Shown one piece after another: positions 1-12,762 of a DNA stretch of 64,000 nucleotides; position 1 is the first letter of the stretch, and each line of letters begins with the position of its first letter. The stretch is from NCBI GenBank assembly GCA_027475525.1, contig JAMWFC010000065.1:376188-440187 (forward strand), written 5' to 3'. This stretch comes from Macrolepiota albuminosa (Eukaryota; Basidiomycota; Agaricomycetes; Agaricales; Agaricaceae). The notes below the pieces were generated by a model. That model worked only from the letters and a program-made list of their open reading frames with translations. It was not told where the DNA came from and did not search any database. Both the position numbers and the translations under genes were made by a program.

Positions 1-1335
1 TACGGTAGGGATTACAATAAAACCACTTCACCCACGGCGTGTATGGAGTCGTGGCGTATATTACTGCACATAGCGGCAACGGAGGGCTGGGATGTGACAC
101 AGATAGACGTGAAGACAGCATTCCTCTATGGGATCTTACCAGACAACAAAATTCAATACATGGAACAACCCAAAGGCTTCATAGAACCGGGAAAGGAGGG
201 CTGGATATGTGAACTAATGAGAGGCTTATACGGAATGAAACAAGCTGGGAGGATCTGGAACCAAACCCTCAATGAATGGATGATGTCATGGGGATTCACG
301 CGCCTTGCATGTGAGTCATGCATTTACTACAGAAAGACGTCTACAGGTACTACTATTGCTGCCGTGCATGTCGACGACTTCCTATTGATCGCAAGCTCCA
401 AGGCCAAAAACAAACGCTTCAAGACCCAGATGCGCGAAGCGTGAACCATATCAGACCTTGGAACCCCACGGTACATCGTTGGTGTGTCAGTAGAGTGGGA
501 CAGATCCAACCGCACAGTAGCCCTGTCACAGTCCGCCTTCATTGAGCGCGTGGTCCAGCAGTTCAGCCAAAAGGATGCCCATCCACTATCGCTGCCCATG
601 GATCCAGGCCTAAAATTGAGATGACCTAAACGAGACGACCAATCTCAGGAGGAGAAAGACAAAATCAGCAAACTGCCATACCGGTCCCTAGTAGAATGCC
701 TCCTATATATTGCGATCGTCACACGGCCAGACATAGCATTCGCTGTACAACAACTTTCACAATTCCTCGACAACTTCAACAGGTCTCACTGGAACGCAGG
801 CATTCATCTATTGTGCTACCTAAAGGGCACAAAAGACCTCAGACTACGACTAGGCGGCACTCCTATCACACTACGAGGATTCACCAATGCGGATTGGGCG
901 AGCTGTTTGGACACAAGACGCAGTACAGGCAGCTATGCCTGGTCCCTAGGCACAGAAGCAGTATCATGGTCCGTCAGAAAGCAAAGAACTGTCGCGACCT
1001 CATCATGCGAGCCCAAATACATGGCCGCCTATGAATCGACTCAAGAATGTATCTGGCTCCATATGCTAATGAAATCTTTGGGCTGGGACTTCTCACTCAA
1101 GCTGACTACCCTTTTCTGCGATAACAAGGCCGCCATCATGCTCTCAGAAGACCCGACCACGCACGCAAGGGTCAAACACTTTGACATAAAATACCACTTC
1201 ATTTGAGAACGTGCACAGTCTGGCAAAATCACCATTAAGTACGTCCATACAAAAGACAATGTCGCAGATATGTTCACGAAGCCTCTCCCAAAACCTTTGT
1301 TCGTCCGCCTTCACCATATCCTAGGGATCTCTTAG
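1..1335 (+). pseudogene. Ty1/copia pol, reverse transcriptase and RNase H, 5'-truncated by window edge
   Basis: One reading frame runs from the window edge to a TAG at 1333. It encodes the second half of a copia polyprotein: RVT_2 reverse transcriptase with the QIDVKTAFLYG motif (about 100-130) and VHVDDFLLIA (about 365-395), then copia RNase H (TNADWASC, about 886-910; CDNKAAIML, about 1120). The frame is broken by TGA at 442, 622 and 1204. The last lies where family members have Arg, which suggests CGA to TGA. Integrase, protease and gag would lie upstream, outside the window. The polypurine tract and LTR follow directly, so this is the 3' end of an element that could not make an intact polyprotein. 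Confidence 0.93.
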
Positions 1336-1383
1336 GCATCACGCTCCATACGCAAGGAGGAGAACTAGTAAACGGTTCATGGT

Positions 1384-1743
1384 AAGGAGGAGTGTTGGGA
1401 TGTGACAATGTGAAGAGTACCACGAACCATTGTTAGGGCCATGGACCATTGTTAGGGCCACCATCTAAGCGTGACTGCTTTGTCCGCAGGAGCTTATAAC
1501 GGTGCATACAGCTATCAGTACCCTCAGTTCTGTTTATACACGCTGAGGGTACGTTGCGCTCACCTAATGTACATAGACCCACGCTAATCGCATTAACGTA
1601 CCTAGATTATCCACTTACAGTGTATCTCATCTAGGTACTCAAATATAGTTCTGTTTATACACGCTGAGGATTATCCACTTACAGTGTATCTCATCTAGGT
1701 GTAGACGACGGTCTACATATTGCTGCCAGTTCTAGTTCTAACA
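1384..1743 (+). repeat. Copia polypurine tract and 3' LTR
   Basis: The purine run AAGGAGGAG (1384-1392) directly precedes TGTTGGGATG at 1393, the expected LTR start. The LTR appears to end in CA at 1743 (TG...CA, about 351 bp). Inside it a block around 1605-1640 recurs at 1669-1700 (period 64), and a piece of 1526-1548 recurs at 1647-1669. The right boundary is inferred from the CA end and from where decayed DIRS coding sequence resumes. The 5' LTR needed to confirm it is outside the window. Confidence 0.7.
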
Positions 1744-2468
1744 CGACCAATGGGGTATGATCGTGGAATTGAAATTACGCTCTCAGGGAGGGAGGAACTT
1801 GCCCAGCTGAATCTGGCCCCACAGTGCTGTCGTAGCAACTGCCTATACACATGTGTGTAATGAGTTATTCAGATCGAGGTTGGACCTGACACACTGCATC
1901 ATTTCCAGACTGATGGGAGGACGCTCTTTTTGGAAGGACTCCGGTGGTTGCAGGTTTTCAATGCCTCACACAGTGTGCCTCAGACGAGCAGATGCTGGCC
2001 AGGGCATATTTTGCTGAATGTGCCAAGAACGGAGACCAGACAACTTATTCTGACTGCACCCCCCGATAATGTACCCGCCATCGACACTGCATACAAACAC
2101 AAAAGTTCTCCGGCAGCAGGCAAACGAAGTTCTGTGGGGATACCTATTTGATTGCAGAACCTGAGGAAGTGTCTGACTGCTGAAGAATACCTTTTGGTCG
2201 TGGACGGCATCCAAGAATGTGAAATCACGCGATCAACAAGGGTGTTATCCTCCACAGATAAGATGTCAGAACAACTAGATTGATGAGCAGTCCCAGTTGA
2301 AAGGTTGTTGGCATTGTGGGTGATTTGTTCTGAAGGAGCAGTGGGGTAACGACAAGAATGCAGTGATATTAACATTAGTGATCCCAATCCTGCCATGCAA
2401 GGGTGGAAATGATGGTCCCTTGACATGGAAAGGGGCCGCTCAGGGATCAAAGATAGATGAATAGGCAT
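1744..2468 (-). pseudogene. Tyrosine recombinase of DIRS-like element 1, C-terminus missing
   Basis: The open part (1980-2468) carries a core-binding (SAM-like) region, with a segment around AVRHFLRFCNQIGIP. After in-frame stops a minus-strand reading of 1744-1960 still shows the start of the catalytic domain, around AVATTALWGQIQLGKFLP. Family members have the first catalytic Arg near GxxRLGE; here the aligned position reads Gln. The HxxR and Tyr motifs are absent because the copia LTR begins at 1743. Such an enzyme would integrate a circular cDNA, but this copy is dead. Confidence 0.65.
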
Positions 2469-2640
2469 TGTAACATTAAGTTCAGAAACAAGTGTAATGT
2501 CGTGCTTTCACCAGGCACACAAAACCAAATACATGGAAAGACCATGGATTGGATTTACAAACAAAGATTGACGTACACGGAGTGGTTCGATACACAGAAG
2601 GTTTGATTTACAGAGAGTAACATTACATGAAAAGAATAGC

Positions 2641-4403
2641 TTAACTGGCCAGAACACGATGCTCAACAGCACGAAGTACAAAGGGAGTCAAATAAAAGGG
2701 CATACGAGGGGGGAAAGGAAAAAGCTGTTTACGAGCAAGAAAGATACCACAAGAAGGTGCATCCGCTTTATTGTTTTCAGAAGGCACCCATACAATAGAG
2801 ACCCAAAGCAAATGAGATTGGAAAATGTCCACTATTCAGCGTAAAATGGTGTTCTGCTGTGTGTTTCAAGATCGGCCTGCTGACAATGGGCCCACGACTC
2901 CCGAATTGTCTGATTTCAAGATTAAGTGACAATGTGAGAAACCCGCAGTTACCAAAGCACGGATAGATAAATCGACTGCCACCATTTCAGCCCATCCAAT
3001 GTCCCAACCATCATTCTTCCAACCAGGCCGCAATTTCCAAGCCAGCCACTTTCCATTAACAACAAAGCTGATACCCCATGAAGTTGATGCATCAACAAAA
3101 ATATTCAGGTCAAGGGGATCTGGAGGGCACACAACGTGCGAGCCACACCAACTGTTTTGTAATGAGGATTGCCACTACATGACATCCTTTTTGACAGCGT
3201 TGTTTGGTGTAAGTCGGACAAAGCTGCTTGGAGACCATGCAAAACGAGCATGCAAAGTAAACAGAGATGGGAGGTGAGATCTGCCTGCAGGCAGAACAAG
3301 GCAGACATGATTGAGAGTGCCAATTAAGGATTCCGTCATCTTGAGTGTAACGGCATCATTCATCTCCCATTTGTCAAGCTTTAAGAGATACTTAGAGATC
3401 TTTTTATCAGGGAGTTCAATGGTTTTCGCAGACAAAGACCATAGGAAACCAATATAGACAAAGGAGTCAGAGAAAGGGGAATGCTTGTCTGGTAACTAAG
3501 GCCAGCCGAGTTTGTCTGCGACATTGTGAATAAGGGTTTTGTCAAAGGAATAGGAGTAAGAAGGAGAAGAGGACAGTGGGTATCTGAAAAATATGAAATC
3601 ATCCACCCATTTCAGAACATTGTCCATGCCTTGATGTTTGAAAATGCATGCAGCAGCGTCTGCGACTCAACTGAATACACCCAGAGCAGAAGATGCACTG
3701 AAATTAAGTCGGAAATCATAATGTACAACACCATCAATGACTACTGCAAGTTTTGGCCAATTCTGCAGACATGTGGGGATGATGCAGAAGGCAAATTGAC
3801 GTTGAAAACGGCAACCTGAGTTCCAGTGGGGCTGTTGGCCACCAAGAGCCAACACACGGAAAAGGTACCCCAATCACAGGAGAAATTATCGGAGTTGATG
3901 TAAGAATTTATTGATGATTGATCCGGATCATGTTGAGGATAAGAGAGATTGAGAGTGATTCTAAGCTTGCCTTCAGAACTGGTGATGACATTAAGCAGTG
4001 CAGAGCAGAAAGGTCCAAAAAGTTGTTTGGCAATATGGGGATAGAACCCCGGAGAAACTCTAGTTAATGCCACTTCAGCAGAATATTTAGACACAATAAA
4101 AGTTTGAGCTTCAGAGGAACAAAAATGATTCAAAGGAGAGAAAGAGTGATCAAGATTGCAGAAACCAATGCCAATATTGAATCCAGAGCAGAGGCCTTTC
4201 AGCACCTCCACGAAGCAGTCCAGCACCCTAGCATCTTGTAAGGAGAACTCCCAACAATCTGCATTCAGAGGTGTGGACACAGGAAAAAGCTCTTCAAGCA
4301 GCACACGTTTGTGTGCCATAAGCCAAAGCTCTGCATAGGGAGCAAACATAGGAATGTGCACACTTTGTCCCTCTGTCACAGGAGGAGACACCATTGAAGG
4401 CAA
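2641..4403 (-). pseudogene. Reverse transcriptase and RNase H of DIRS-like element 1
   Basis: Minus-strand pieces in order: an N-terminal RT region (4403-3741), a frameshift near 3741-3870, then RT with a WVDD catalytic box (KWVDDFIFF, about 3590-3625), and a linker reading LPDKKISKYLLKLDKW (about 3400). RNase H follows with VDASTSWGI (about 3090) and LKSDNSGVVG (about 2890), and a tail VPSENNKADAPSCG (about 2760) where relatives have ADAxSRG. Stops include one in the frame just before the WVDD box. Fragment order and motifs fit DIRS-type RT-RH; no single ORF remains. Confidence 0.75.
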
Positions 4404-5072
4404 AGCACACTGTTCCCCCTGAGGGGTGTGCCAAGTTCTGTTCTCTCAACGGAGAAATCAGGGAGCAATGCAATAGGAAGAAAGCTTATGATCAAGAGAT
4501 CCACAGGACAAACATTTGAAATGGACGGACAAGAACGAGAAGGATCCAGATTTTGCAGGGGCAGATTTAGACCATACCAGAAAGGACTCCATTTCTGCCA
4601 AATGATGATCAAGACTAGAGACTCGCTGGGCATGCATAGTAGCAACATATTCCTCCCAAACATCAGTGTAGAAAGTATCCATACAAAAGGAAAAGGATTC
4701 ACGCAGAAATAAAGCATGCAAACGCTGGTCATAGTCCATGATGATATTGAATTTGACCCAAGCGTTGGGACAATATTTGAGCCATTTGAAGTGAGCCACA
4801 AACAAATCAGCGATTGCATTAGCAACCTGACTCCCAGAGCCACCATCTGAACCTGCACAAAGATGAACCTGCATGGCACCAACAAGGTTGTCCAATGCAG
4901 CTGACCAATCATTAAAACTAAGCTTTGACTCTTTGGAAATGTCAAAAGAAGCGCTGGGCAGGTGAAGCTTGCTGTTTGCAAAAACAAAGAAAGAATCTGG
5001 AGGGGGGGGTTCCTGAGTCACTTGCTGACATGCCTTGTCAGTCAAAAGATCAAGAGGAATGTATTCTAGCAT
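4376..5072 (-). pseudogene. Gag-like ORF of DIRS-like element 1
   Basis: An ORF of about 200 codons (5072-4458) upstream of the RT. It contains PPPPDSFFVFANSKLHLPSA near the start and a C-terminal zinc-knuckle-like pattern (CLSCGSLDHKLSSYC: C-x2-C-x4-H-x5-C). Position and knuckle suggest a nucleocapsid-type gag. A second frame overlaps across the whole region, so the exact frame near the RT junction is uncertain. No ATG context or upstream domain could be confirmed. Confidence 0.5.
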
Positions 5073-5700
5073 GCCCTGCTCCAGCGCTCACACATCCTTA
5101 TGAGGGTAGACTTTGTCTGCTGAGGACAACAACCGACTGACCACAGGGGGTGGCCCATGTAAAACACAGCCAGAAGTAGCACTGAAAGATGAGTGAATTG
5201 CACGGGGAGTGGGGTCTGCCAACAAAATACCCAGGGGTCAGTGAGAAGATGCGTTGGAGGGTGGGAGGCCAGCTGAGGGAGCCATCTGGGGAGCAACGGC
5301 CCCTATAATGTGAGGGGGGGTTGCCTGCAATATTCCCAAGTGCTCTGGCTGCTGGCACCAGAACAGTGTTGTGCAACGCAGGAGAATTTGGGACTTCACC
5401 AAGGGCGATGCCCCAAACAGGGGCAGACATGAGAGGAGCAATGTTACCCACATGTGTTGCAAGAGTTCTATATGAACAAAGGTCAATATTGAAACTTCTG
5501 AGCAAGAATGGGTACAGAACAAAAAGAAACAAGGCAAAGGTGCGTAATAAAAGGAAAGGCATGTGAAAGATGCTGAGGCCTGTGTGCAAGGCAATGGTTG
5601 GAGGCATGGTGTGCATTTTGAAAGTGCACCCACACCAAACAATATGCGTACTACACGAAAAAGATGCACACTGCACCAACAAATCATGCAATGTGCCAAC
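5073..5700. other. Gene-free stretch, possible leader of DIRS-like element 1
   Basis: No supported gene. Long minus-strand frames exist (5098-5718) but show no recognisable domain. The last 100 bases contain irregular short repeats of the type TGCACCAAC and GTGCAATG. These continue on the other side of the solo LTR (6189-6330), so the LTR inserted into that repeat. Confidence 0.4.
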
Positions 5701-6188
5701 TGTCAGGGGACTCCTCATTTCTTCCTTTTCTCACTCCTTATCTCTTCACTCTCCCTTCATTCATTCTCTTATTTCTTCTGACATTATTTCATTTTACTGT
5801 TTCTATTCTTTTAACACTATCTGTTAGTACTACTCTCAGCCCTTGAGGTGCTCTGGTTCTTTAGCTACCATTCAGACAAGTGTGGGCCCCTCAGCATCGC
5901 TTCCAGACTGCTTATATAAGCCAGAGTTTGCCCCTTACTTGTGCAATTGTTTGTATAGGCAATTTTCAAGTTTTTAAGGTTTTGTTATATTGTACAGTTG
6001 TTTCCCATGCTTCAGAGGCCCCAGAAGCATCCAACCTGGCATAGAGAATCTCTAGATTTGTTCTTTTTGGATCTCCCTCTGCCAGGTGAGTAGTTATTAT
6101 GATATTGTCAGTACATACTCTAATATACTTTGGATCTCCCTCTGCCAGCTGTGTAACTGAGCCACAGCCTCTAGAGGTTGCTTTTACA
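5701..6188 (+). repeat. Solo LTR, family A, copy 1
   Basis: It starts TGTCAGGGGACTCC and ends TTACA. It is flanked by CCAAC (5696-5700) and TCAAC (6189-6193), a 5-bp target duplication with one mismatch. It matches the LTR at 29938-30392 along its length. It is longer because about 63 bp lie between two copies of TTTGGATCTCCCTCTGCCAG (about 6068 and 6130). No internal region or second LTR is nearby, so it is a solo LTR left by recombination. Confidence 0.85.
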
Positions 6189-6483
6189 TCAACAAAAGTG
6201 TGCAATGCACCAACAATAGTGCGCATCATGCTAATAAAGCACCAAAACATGCATAGCGCCAATCAAAAGTGCACTGCACTAAATGTGCATTGTGCCTTGC
6301 ACCATGTGAAAGCTGACAGTATGCAAAGAACACGGCAAAGGCAGGAAAAGAAGCTCACCACTGCGATTGAGCTCCAGGCCATATGCCTGAAAGAGCTGTA
6401 ACAAAATAGAGTCTGTCATAGTAATGACTCACTCCTTGTCACTCATGATTCCTGGTTGCTGAGAACTGGGGAAAGCTGTATAA
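6189..6483. other. Host sequence left of Helitron A
   Basis: No gene seen. The first 140 bases are irregular GTGCA/TGCACCAA repeats continuing from before the solo LTR. The rest is ordinary sequence up to the A at 6483, the left insertion base of the Helitron pair. Confidence 0.4.
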
Positions 6484-7640
6484 TCTATATATTCATGTGA
6501 ACTTGACCCTTTTTTGACACTGCTGATCTAAGATTTGTCAGAATATCAAAATCTTAGCTAATCTTTGTCAGCAGCTTATCAAATAAGCTGACTTTGAATT
6601 TGTGGCTGTGCAATTTTCGGAGTCCATCAAATCCATCAAACTACCCGTTGATTATCTACATCTTTCATCCCTGTCTTCCTTTCAACAAACACACTATACT
6701 CTTGCTCTATTCTGTAAGGATGCTTACTGATCTTTGATGATGTGTACTTTCTGATAACTTTTAAAGGTTTTTGTTGCTCATTTTTGTTGTGTATGGATTT
6801 TCTATTAAATATGTGGCTGATCTGAAATTGATAAGCTGAAAACACTTTCAGATTCACCTATCTATTCTGTCAGGACTGTTTTTTTGGAGGTTTACTGGCT
6901 TTTTGACTTGAAAGTATGCATTTTGAATAGGATTGTATAGCTGATCTTTATAATTTTAGAATTTAAATTTATATTCAAAAAATTGCTGAGAAATATATAT
7001 TTTTTGGAGGAGATTTTGTAAGTATGATTAGTGTTCTACTTGATTTATAATTTTTAATAACTTTTCAAGATTTTTGCTTCTTACTTTTATCTGAAGATTT
7101 ACTGGCTTTTTGAATTGAAAGTGAGTATTTAATAATTGATCTTTATAAATATTCATTAATTAAGCCTTTTATTTGAGAAATTGCTAACTTTTTTTTATTG
7201 AACTGTTGAAAAGTAGGTATTTATCATTTTTCTTCATAACTGATATTCATAGTTTTATAGTAATCTTCTTATTTTCCAAGTTTCAATTTGAAAATTCTCT
7301 TTTTTCAACATCTTTAAGGTTTTTTTTTGCTTTAAAAGTATGCATTTATATTTATATATATACAAACTGATATTCAGTGTTTTTCAGTCAATTTTTTTTG
7401 GCTAAAAATTATATTTTCAATTGTTAAGCTTTATTTTTTTTAAAGTATGTATGAATTTTTATTATATTCAATTTCTATTCTAATGTTAATATATAGAATA
7501 TCACATCATTTTTATAACTGCTATTTTTTTAATATATTTGTAAATTGCTTAGTAAGTAGCATTTTTATATTCTTTTAAATATATATTTAATCTATATTAT
7601 TAGACACAATCATGTAAGTTTCTTCCTTTTTGCTTTTTAA
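6484..7640 (+). other. Helitron A 5' non-coding region
   Basis: The first 130 bases are shared with the 5' end of Helitron B (27365-27500), including TTTTTTGRCACTGCTGATC and the following inverted GCTTAT/ATAAGC segment. The remainder is very AT-rich with T-tracts and several GTAAGT sites (for example 7018 and 7613), which could be introns of the Rep transcript. No coding region was recognised. Confidence 0.6.
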
Positions 7641-10600
7641 ATTTCTATATTAAAAATTAAATTTAGGTCATTTTCTACCAATCAAAATCAAGTTCCTACT
7701 ACTCCTGAAAGTCAAAGACAGCAATCTCGCACTCAGAGTTGACTTCAGCAACTTCAAATGACTGATCCTGATAATTGTCGTGCAAATAGAAGTAACAGAT
7801 CTCTAAATAGTGGTGCTATATCTATAGCACCTTTTCATTTTGAGCCAATTGCACAAAATAATCGTGTTTCTAATTCTGTAATTACTGCTTCTGAAACTTC
7901 TGAGAGGCTTAATATTCCTATTAGATAGCCTGCTGCTGTCAATGATCCTTTTTCCTTTAATATACCTGAGACTCATTTACCTGAGAACTGGGGTGCTTCT
8001 TTGCAGAATCCTATTCCTCAATATGTGCCACCTGCACCTGTACCTTTAAGAAACAGAAAACAAAGACAAATTAATCAACCTGCTCAGTCTACATCTACAT
8101 CTATTCCTCATGCTCCTATTGCAAATATTTCATCTGCTAGACAATCTTTTAATGCTGCCTCTACATCTTCTTCAAGACTTAGAGGTCCATTACATGATAT
8201 ATCCAGTGGACATGCAGATCCTGCACTTAATAATTTAACACAAGGAGATATTGCATATAGAGAGATGGCATCTAATCATGAACAAAGACTGAATTATTTT
8301 TATGAGCAAGAAAGTCAAAGAAATGCTGCTGAGCGACAGCAAGCACTTCTTGCATTATCACAACAACAAAGGATGAGACATGTTGCAGCACAACAACAAG
8401 CATTAGCTGTTGCACAAGAGCAAGAAAAACAGGGAATTGTAGCTAATTTACAAGAACAAGAAAGATTAAGACAAGATGAAATACAAAGCAGGCTCAAAAT
8501 GCTGCTATAGCTGAGTTGAGAGCTCAACAAGCAAATATGAATTATGATCCAGAATATAGACCTTTGAATGAAGTTGTAGCTCAAAGAATCTTGCATTTTT
8601 GGGAACATGAACATGCAGCTGAATTAGAAGAAAATGTTAATGATGTTAATGATCATGATCAGCAAAATCTTGCTTTTCAAGAAGATATTGAGTTGATAAA
8701 TATTCAAGCAGCTTGGAATCAATTGATGCAAAATCCTCTTGAATACTTTGAAGAACCTATGCAAAATATAAATAATTTTGAAGAACAAAATTTAAATAAT
8801 CACAATCCTGCAATGCATATACCAGAAGAACAAAATATATTACAAGAAGTTGAAGTTGAAAATCAACCAGTTCAAAGACCAAATCGTCGAGGTTAACAAA
8901 GAAATGCTTTGCTTCTACAAGGAAGACAACCTTATATAAATGAACCTGAAAAGCATACTATTGGATCTATGAATATTTCATGCCCACACTGTCAAGCTTT
9001 ACATTTTGATTCTGAAAAACTTAGTAAATCTACTCAAAATAATCCAAAATTTGGCATATGTTGCTTACAAGGTCAAATTGTTTTACCCAAATTGAAAAAT
9101 GCTCCACATGAACTTCTTGATTTATTACATGGCCGTCATCTTCTTTCTCAAGCTTTTAAAGCACATATTCGTCAATATAATGCAGCATTTGCATTTACTT
9201 CTTTAGGTGTAAAAATTGATCATGCTATTTTTTTAAAGCACATATTCGTCAATATAATGCAGCATTTGCATTTACTTCTTTAGGTGTAAAAATTGATCAT
9301 GCTATTATAAATGCTCCAGGCCCATATAGTTTTCAAATTAATGGAGAACTTCATCATCTTACAGGCACTTTACTTCCTACTGAAGATCATAATCCTATAT
9401 ATGCACAATTATACTTTTATGATCATAATGAACAATTAGCTTTACGACAATATAATAATTCTGGATTAGATCCAGCACTTATGGCAATTTTGCAAGATAT
9501 GATTTGGCATGTCAATCCATATATTGGTTTATATAAACAAGCTTATCAAATTATGAGAGATGTTCCAGAAAATCAGCCACAAAAAATTCATATCAAACTT
9601 TGAGCTGATTTTGAAGATCATAGAAGGTATAATAATCCAAATAAACAAGAAGGAGTAGCTGCTGTTATTCCTGAAGATAGTTCTGAAGAGCGTTCTGATC
9701 ATCGAGACATAATTTTGCATTTGCATGGTGGTCAGCTAAAACAAATTAGTCATTTACACTTAGCATATACACCATTACACTATACACTTATATTTCCAAC
9801 TGGAGAACATGGATTTCATTTGAATATTCCTTTTCAGTCTGGACCACAAGGTCAGTGCAGAACACAATATATTACTGAAACTGCTTATTATGCTTATCGG
9901 CTTCAACAAAGAACTTCAGAAGCCAATGCTGCTTTACTTTGGAGTGGTAAATTATTTCAGCAATATATTGTTGATGCATGGGCTTCAATTGAACAAACCA
10001 AACTTAATTGGGTTAGACATAATCAAAAAAAAATTAGAGCTGAAGTGTATCAAGGTGTTGTTGATGCTGCTGCTGGAGATGAACAATTACTACATCAAAG
10101 CCATCGTGTTATTCTTCCTGCATTTCATACTGGAAGTGAAAGACAAATGCAACAACTTTTTCAAGATTCTATGGCTATTTGTAGACATTTTCGAAAACCT
10201 GATATTTTTATGACTATAACTGCAAATCCAAAGTGGACTGAAATTGAAGAAGCTCTTTTGAAAGAACCTACTATTAATGGAAAAAAACAAACAGCTGCTG
10301 ATCGACCTGATATTGTTGCATATGTTTTTGAACTAAAGAAAAATGCTATTCTAAAAGAACTTAAAGATGGTATTTTTGGAAATATAGTAGCACATGTGCA
10401 CACTATTGAATTTCAGAAAAGAGGTTTACCACATATGCATATTTTAATATTTCTTTATGAACAGCATAAAATTAAAGATGCAACACAAGTTGATTCTATA
10501 GTTTCAGCTCAAATTCCTGATCCAGTTACTCAGCCTGAACTTTATAAAGTTATTACTACAAATATGGTTCATGGTCCATGTGTAAATATAAAACCAGATG

Positions 10601-11987
10601 CTAAATGTATGGTAGATGGAAAATGTTCAAAAAGATATCCAAAAGAATTTCGAGAAACAACTCATTTTGGTGACAATGGATATCCTCAATATGCTCGACC
10701 TAACAATGGTCGTCATTTTATAAAAAATGGTCATCATTATGATAATCGTGATGTTGTACCATATAATCCTTATCTTTCAGCAAAATATCAATGCCATATT
10801 AATGTTGAAATATGTGCTTCAGTTGAAGCAATTAAATATATTCATAAATATATTTATAAAAGACATGATCGTACTACATTAGAAATTTCCAGAGAGCCAA
10901 ATCAAAAAGATGAAATTAAAGAACATTTAAATGCTCGATATATCTCAGCTCCTGAGGCATGCTGGCATATTTTTGAATTTAATATGCATGCTGAAGAGCC
11001 TTTTGTTTATTGTCTTCCTGTACATTTAGAAGGTCAATATAAAGTTTTTTATCAAGATAATGAATCTTTGGAAGCTGTTGCTGCTAGAGAAAATTTAGAA
11101 CAAACTGCTTTGACTGCTTGGTTTGAAGCTAATTAAAAATTTTCCAATAATAATACTATTTATCAAAATTTTCCTATAAAATTTGTTTATGAAGCAAAAA
11201 CACGAAGTTGAAAAAATGGGCAAAGAGGATATGCAATTGGAAGAATGTATTTTGCTTCACTTTTTCAAGGAGAGAGATTTTATCTTTGAATGCTTCTAAC
11301 TATTATAATGAATGCTACATCATGGATTGAATTAAAAACAGTTAATGATATTGAATATAGAACATATAAAGAAGCATGTAATGCCCGTAGTCTTTTAGAA
11401 GATGATGCAGAATGGATTCAATGTCTAAGTGAAGCTGCTCCAATACAAACAGGAACAACTCTTCGATTACTTTTTTGTACTATTTTACTTCACTGTGCTC
11501 CTACTATTCTTGAAGATCTTTGGAATCGCTTTAAACAATATATTTGTAATGATCTTTAACGCAGATTAGAAAGAATGAGACAATATAGAGGTGGGCATTT
11601 TGAAGAAGAAAAAATATATGAGTATGGTCTTTATTTTATTAATGAAAAATTAATACAGTCAGGAAAAACTTTAAAAGATTTTTCAAATATGCCATTACCT
11701 ACAGGACCTTCTGAAAATGAAATGTGGAATGATATTTCTGATAATTGGCTATTACAAGATGAGTTAAGTTATGATGTTGAAGCATTGAAAACAACTGTTA
11801 ACAAAAACAAAGCCAAGTTTAATATTGAACAGTTAGATATTTTCAATGCTGTTATAAATTCTGTAAATAACAATTCTGGAAAAATGATTTTTCTTCACAG
11901 TGCAGGTGAATGTGGAAAGACTTTTGTTTGCAATACTCTAGCTGCTGCTATTCGTTCTAATAAAAATGTTGCATTATGTGTAGCATC
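7641..11987 (+). pseudogene. Helitron Rep/helicase, part 1 (N-terminus, Rep, helicase start)
   Basis: In order: a Gln-rich N-terminal region (about 7680-8880) with a frameshift at 8510; a CPHC zinc-finger-like segment (about 8980); the Helitron N-terminal domain; the Rep with DIFMTITANPKW (about 10200), the HUH motif GLPHMHIL (about 10425-10448) and the two-tyrosine motif IKYIHKYIYK (about 10835-10862); then the PIF1 helicase start with a Walker A reading SAGECGKTF (about 11900), where relatives have GGTGKT. Stops at 9601, 11134, 11208, 11287 and 11557 are TGA or TAA at positions expected to be Arg, Gln or Trp. Rep nicks and joins DNA for rolling-circle transposition; this copy is inactive. 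Confidence 0.88.
9154..9306. repeat. 77-bp-period direct tandem duplication
   Basis: Two copies 77 bp apart, identical over 76 positions (9154-9229 and 9231-9306). It lies inside the Helitron coding region and shifts the frame by two; removing one copy joins the frame before it to the Rep frame after it. Confidence 0.95.
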
Positions 11988-12762
11988 TGTCAGGTTCCGC
12001 TGAGTCAGGGGCTTTCCAGGAAAGCAATTGCCCTTACAATGCAAACTTGACCTACGGATACTCGGGTGTCTGGAACTCCAGGGCTAGGACTCCGGGGTTC
12101 AAGACGCGGACAGGGGGAATCCTGGGAGAAGGGACTCGGTCCGGGAGTTTTGGGTTGTGAGTAGCTGGGGGATTTCGGGTGGGAGTCGAGTCGTGAACCG
12201 GAGGTTCTAAGACGAGACCAAGTTAGCAAATTAAAGTTGCAAAGTGCGTACCAATCTTAGAGCACGCGAGTATTCAAGCATGCCAGTCAAAGCGTGCCAG
12301 TCAATGCATACCAGTCAAGCAGAGGGCACGCAACAATCCAAGTAATGCAATGTAATATCAAGACTAGCGAATACAGCGGAAAACTATGCTATAAGTACTA
12401 CGGGGCCAGGTCTCAGGTTCCAGAGTGTCTGGGATGAGTTCCAGAAGTCATTGAGTAGCGGGCAGGGACTGTATACCTGAATCGCGTGTGTGGGGACATG
12501 CGATCAATTGGTGCGGAGGGAGCTATGATGCATGATGTGTGATGGCTGAAAGCGAGTTGCGTGATCCGATCGTTGATGGTGGTTAATCCCAGAGTCCGTG
12601 ATGTGGGGTTCCCAGGGAGTTGGCTGATGGCGGTCTTTGATGCGTGTGATAGCGGCGTCGGCAGCTGTGGGGGCAGGGCGTGCTGTGGGGTTGATGAAAG
12701 AGGTTCCTGGATGGGGCTCCGGGGATGTCCCGGGGAGGTTCCGGAGGGGAGGAGTCGTGACA
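11988..12762 (-). repeat. Chromovirus 3' LTR (left LTR)
   Basis: On the plus strand it runs TGTCAGGTTCC...GTCGTGACA, 775 bp, the same length as the right LTR. In the first 200 positions I count about 18 differences between the two LTRs, all but one of them transitions. Confidence 0.93.

Larger units (their letters stand above)
1744..5140 (-). mobile_element. DIRS-like (tyrosine-recombinase) retroelement 1, decayed
   Basis: Reading the minus strand gives the DIRS order gag, reverse transcriptase, RNase H, tyrosine recombinase. All are broken by frameshifts and stops. The recombinase C-terminus is missing because the copia LTR abuts at 1743. The same domain order and similar RNase H wording (VDASTSWGI) appear in the second element at 51.6-57.1 kb. 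The ends of the element cannot be placed; no inverted or split direct repeats were recognised. Confidence 0.75.

Noticed and set aside
1605..1700. Repeat in the copia LTR as another 77-bp artefact
   Set aside because: Offset is 64 bp and only part of the unit repeats; this is an internal LTR duplication.
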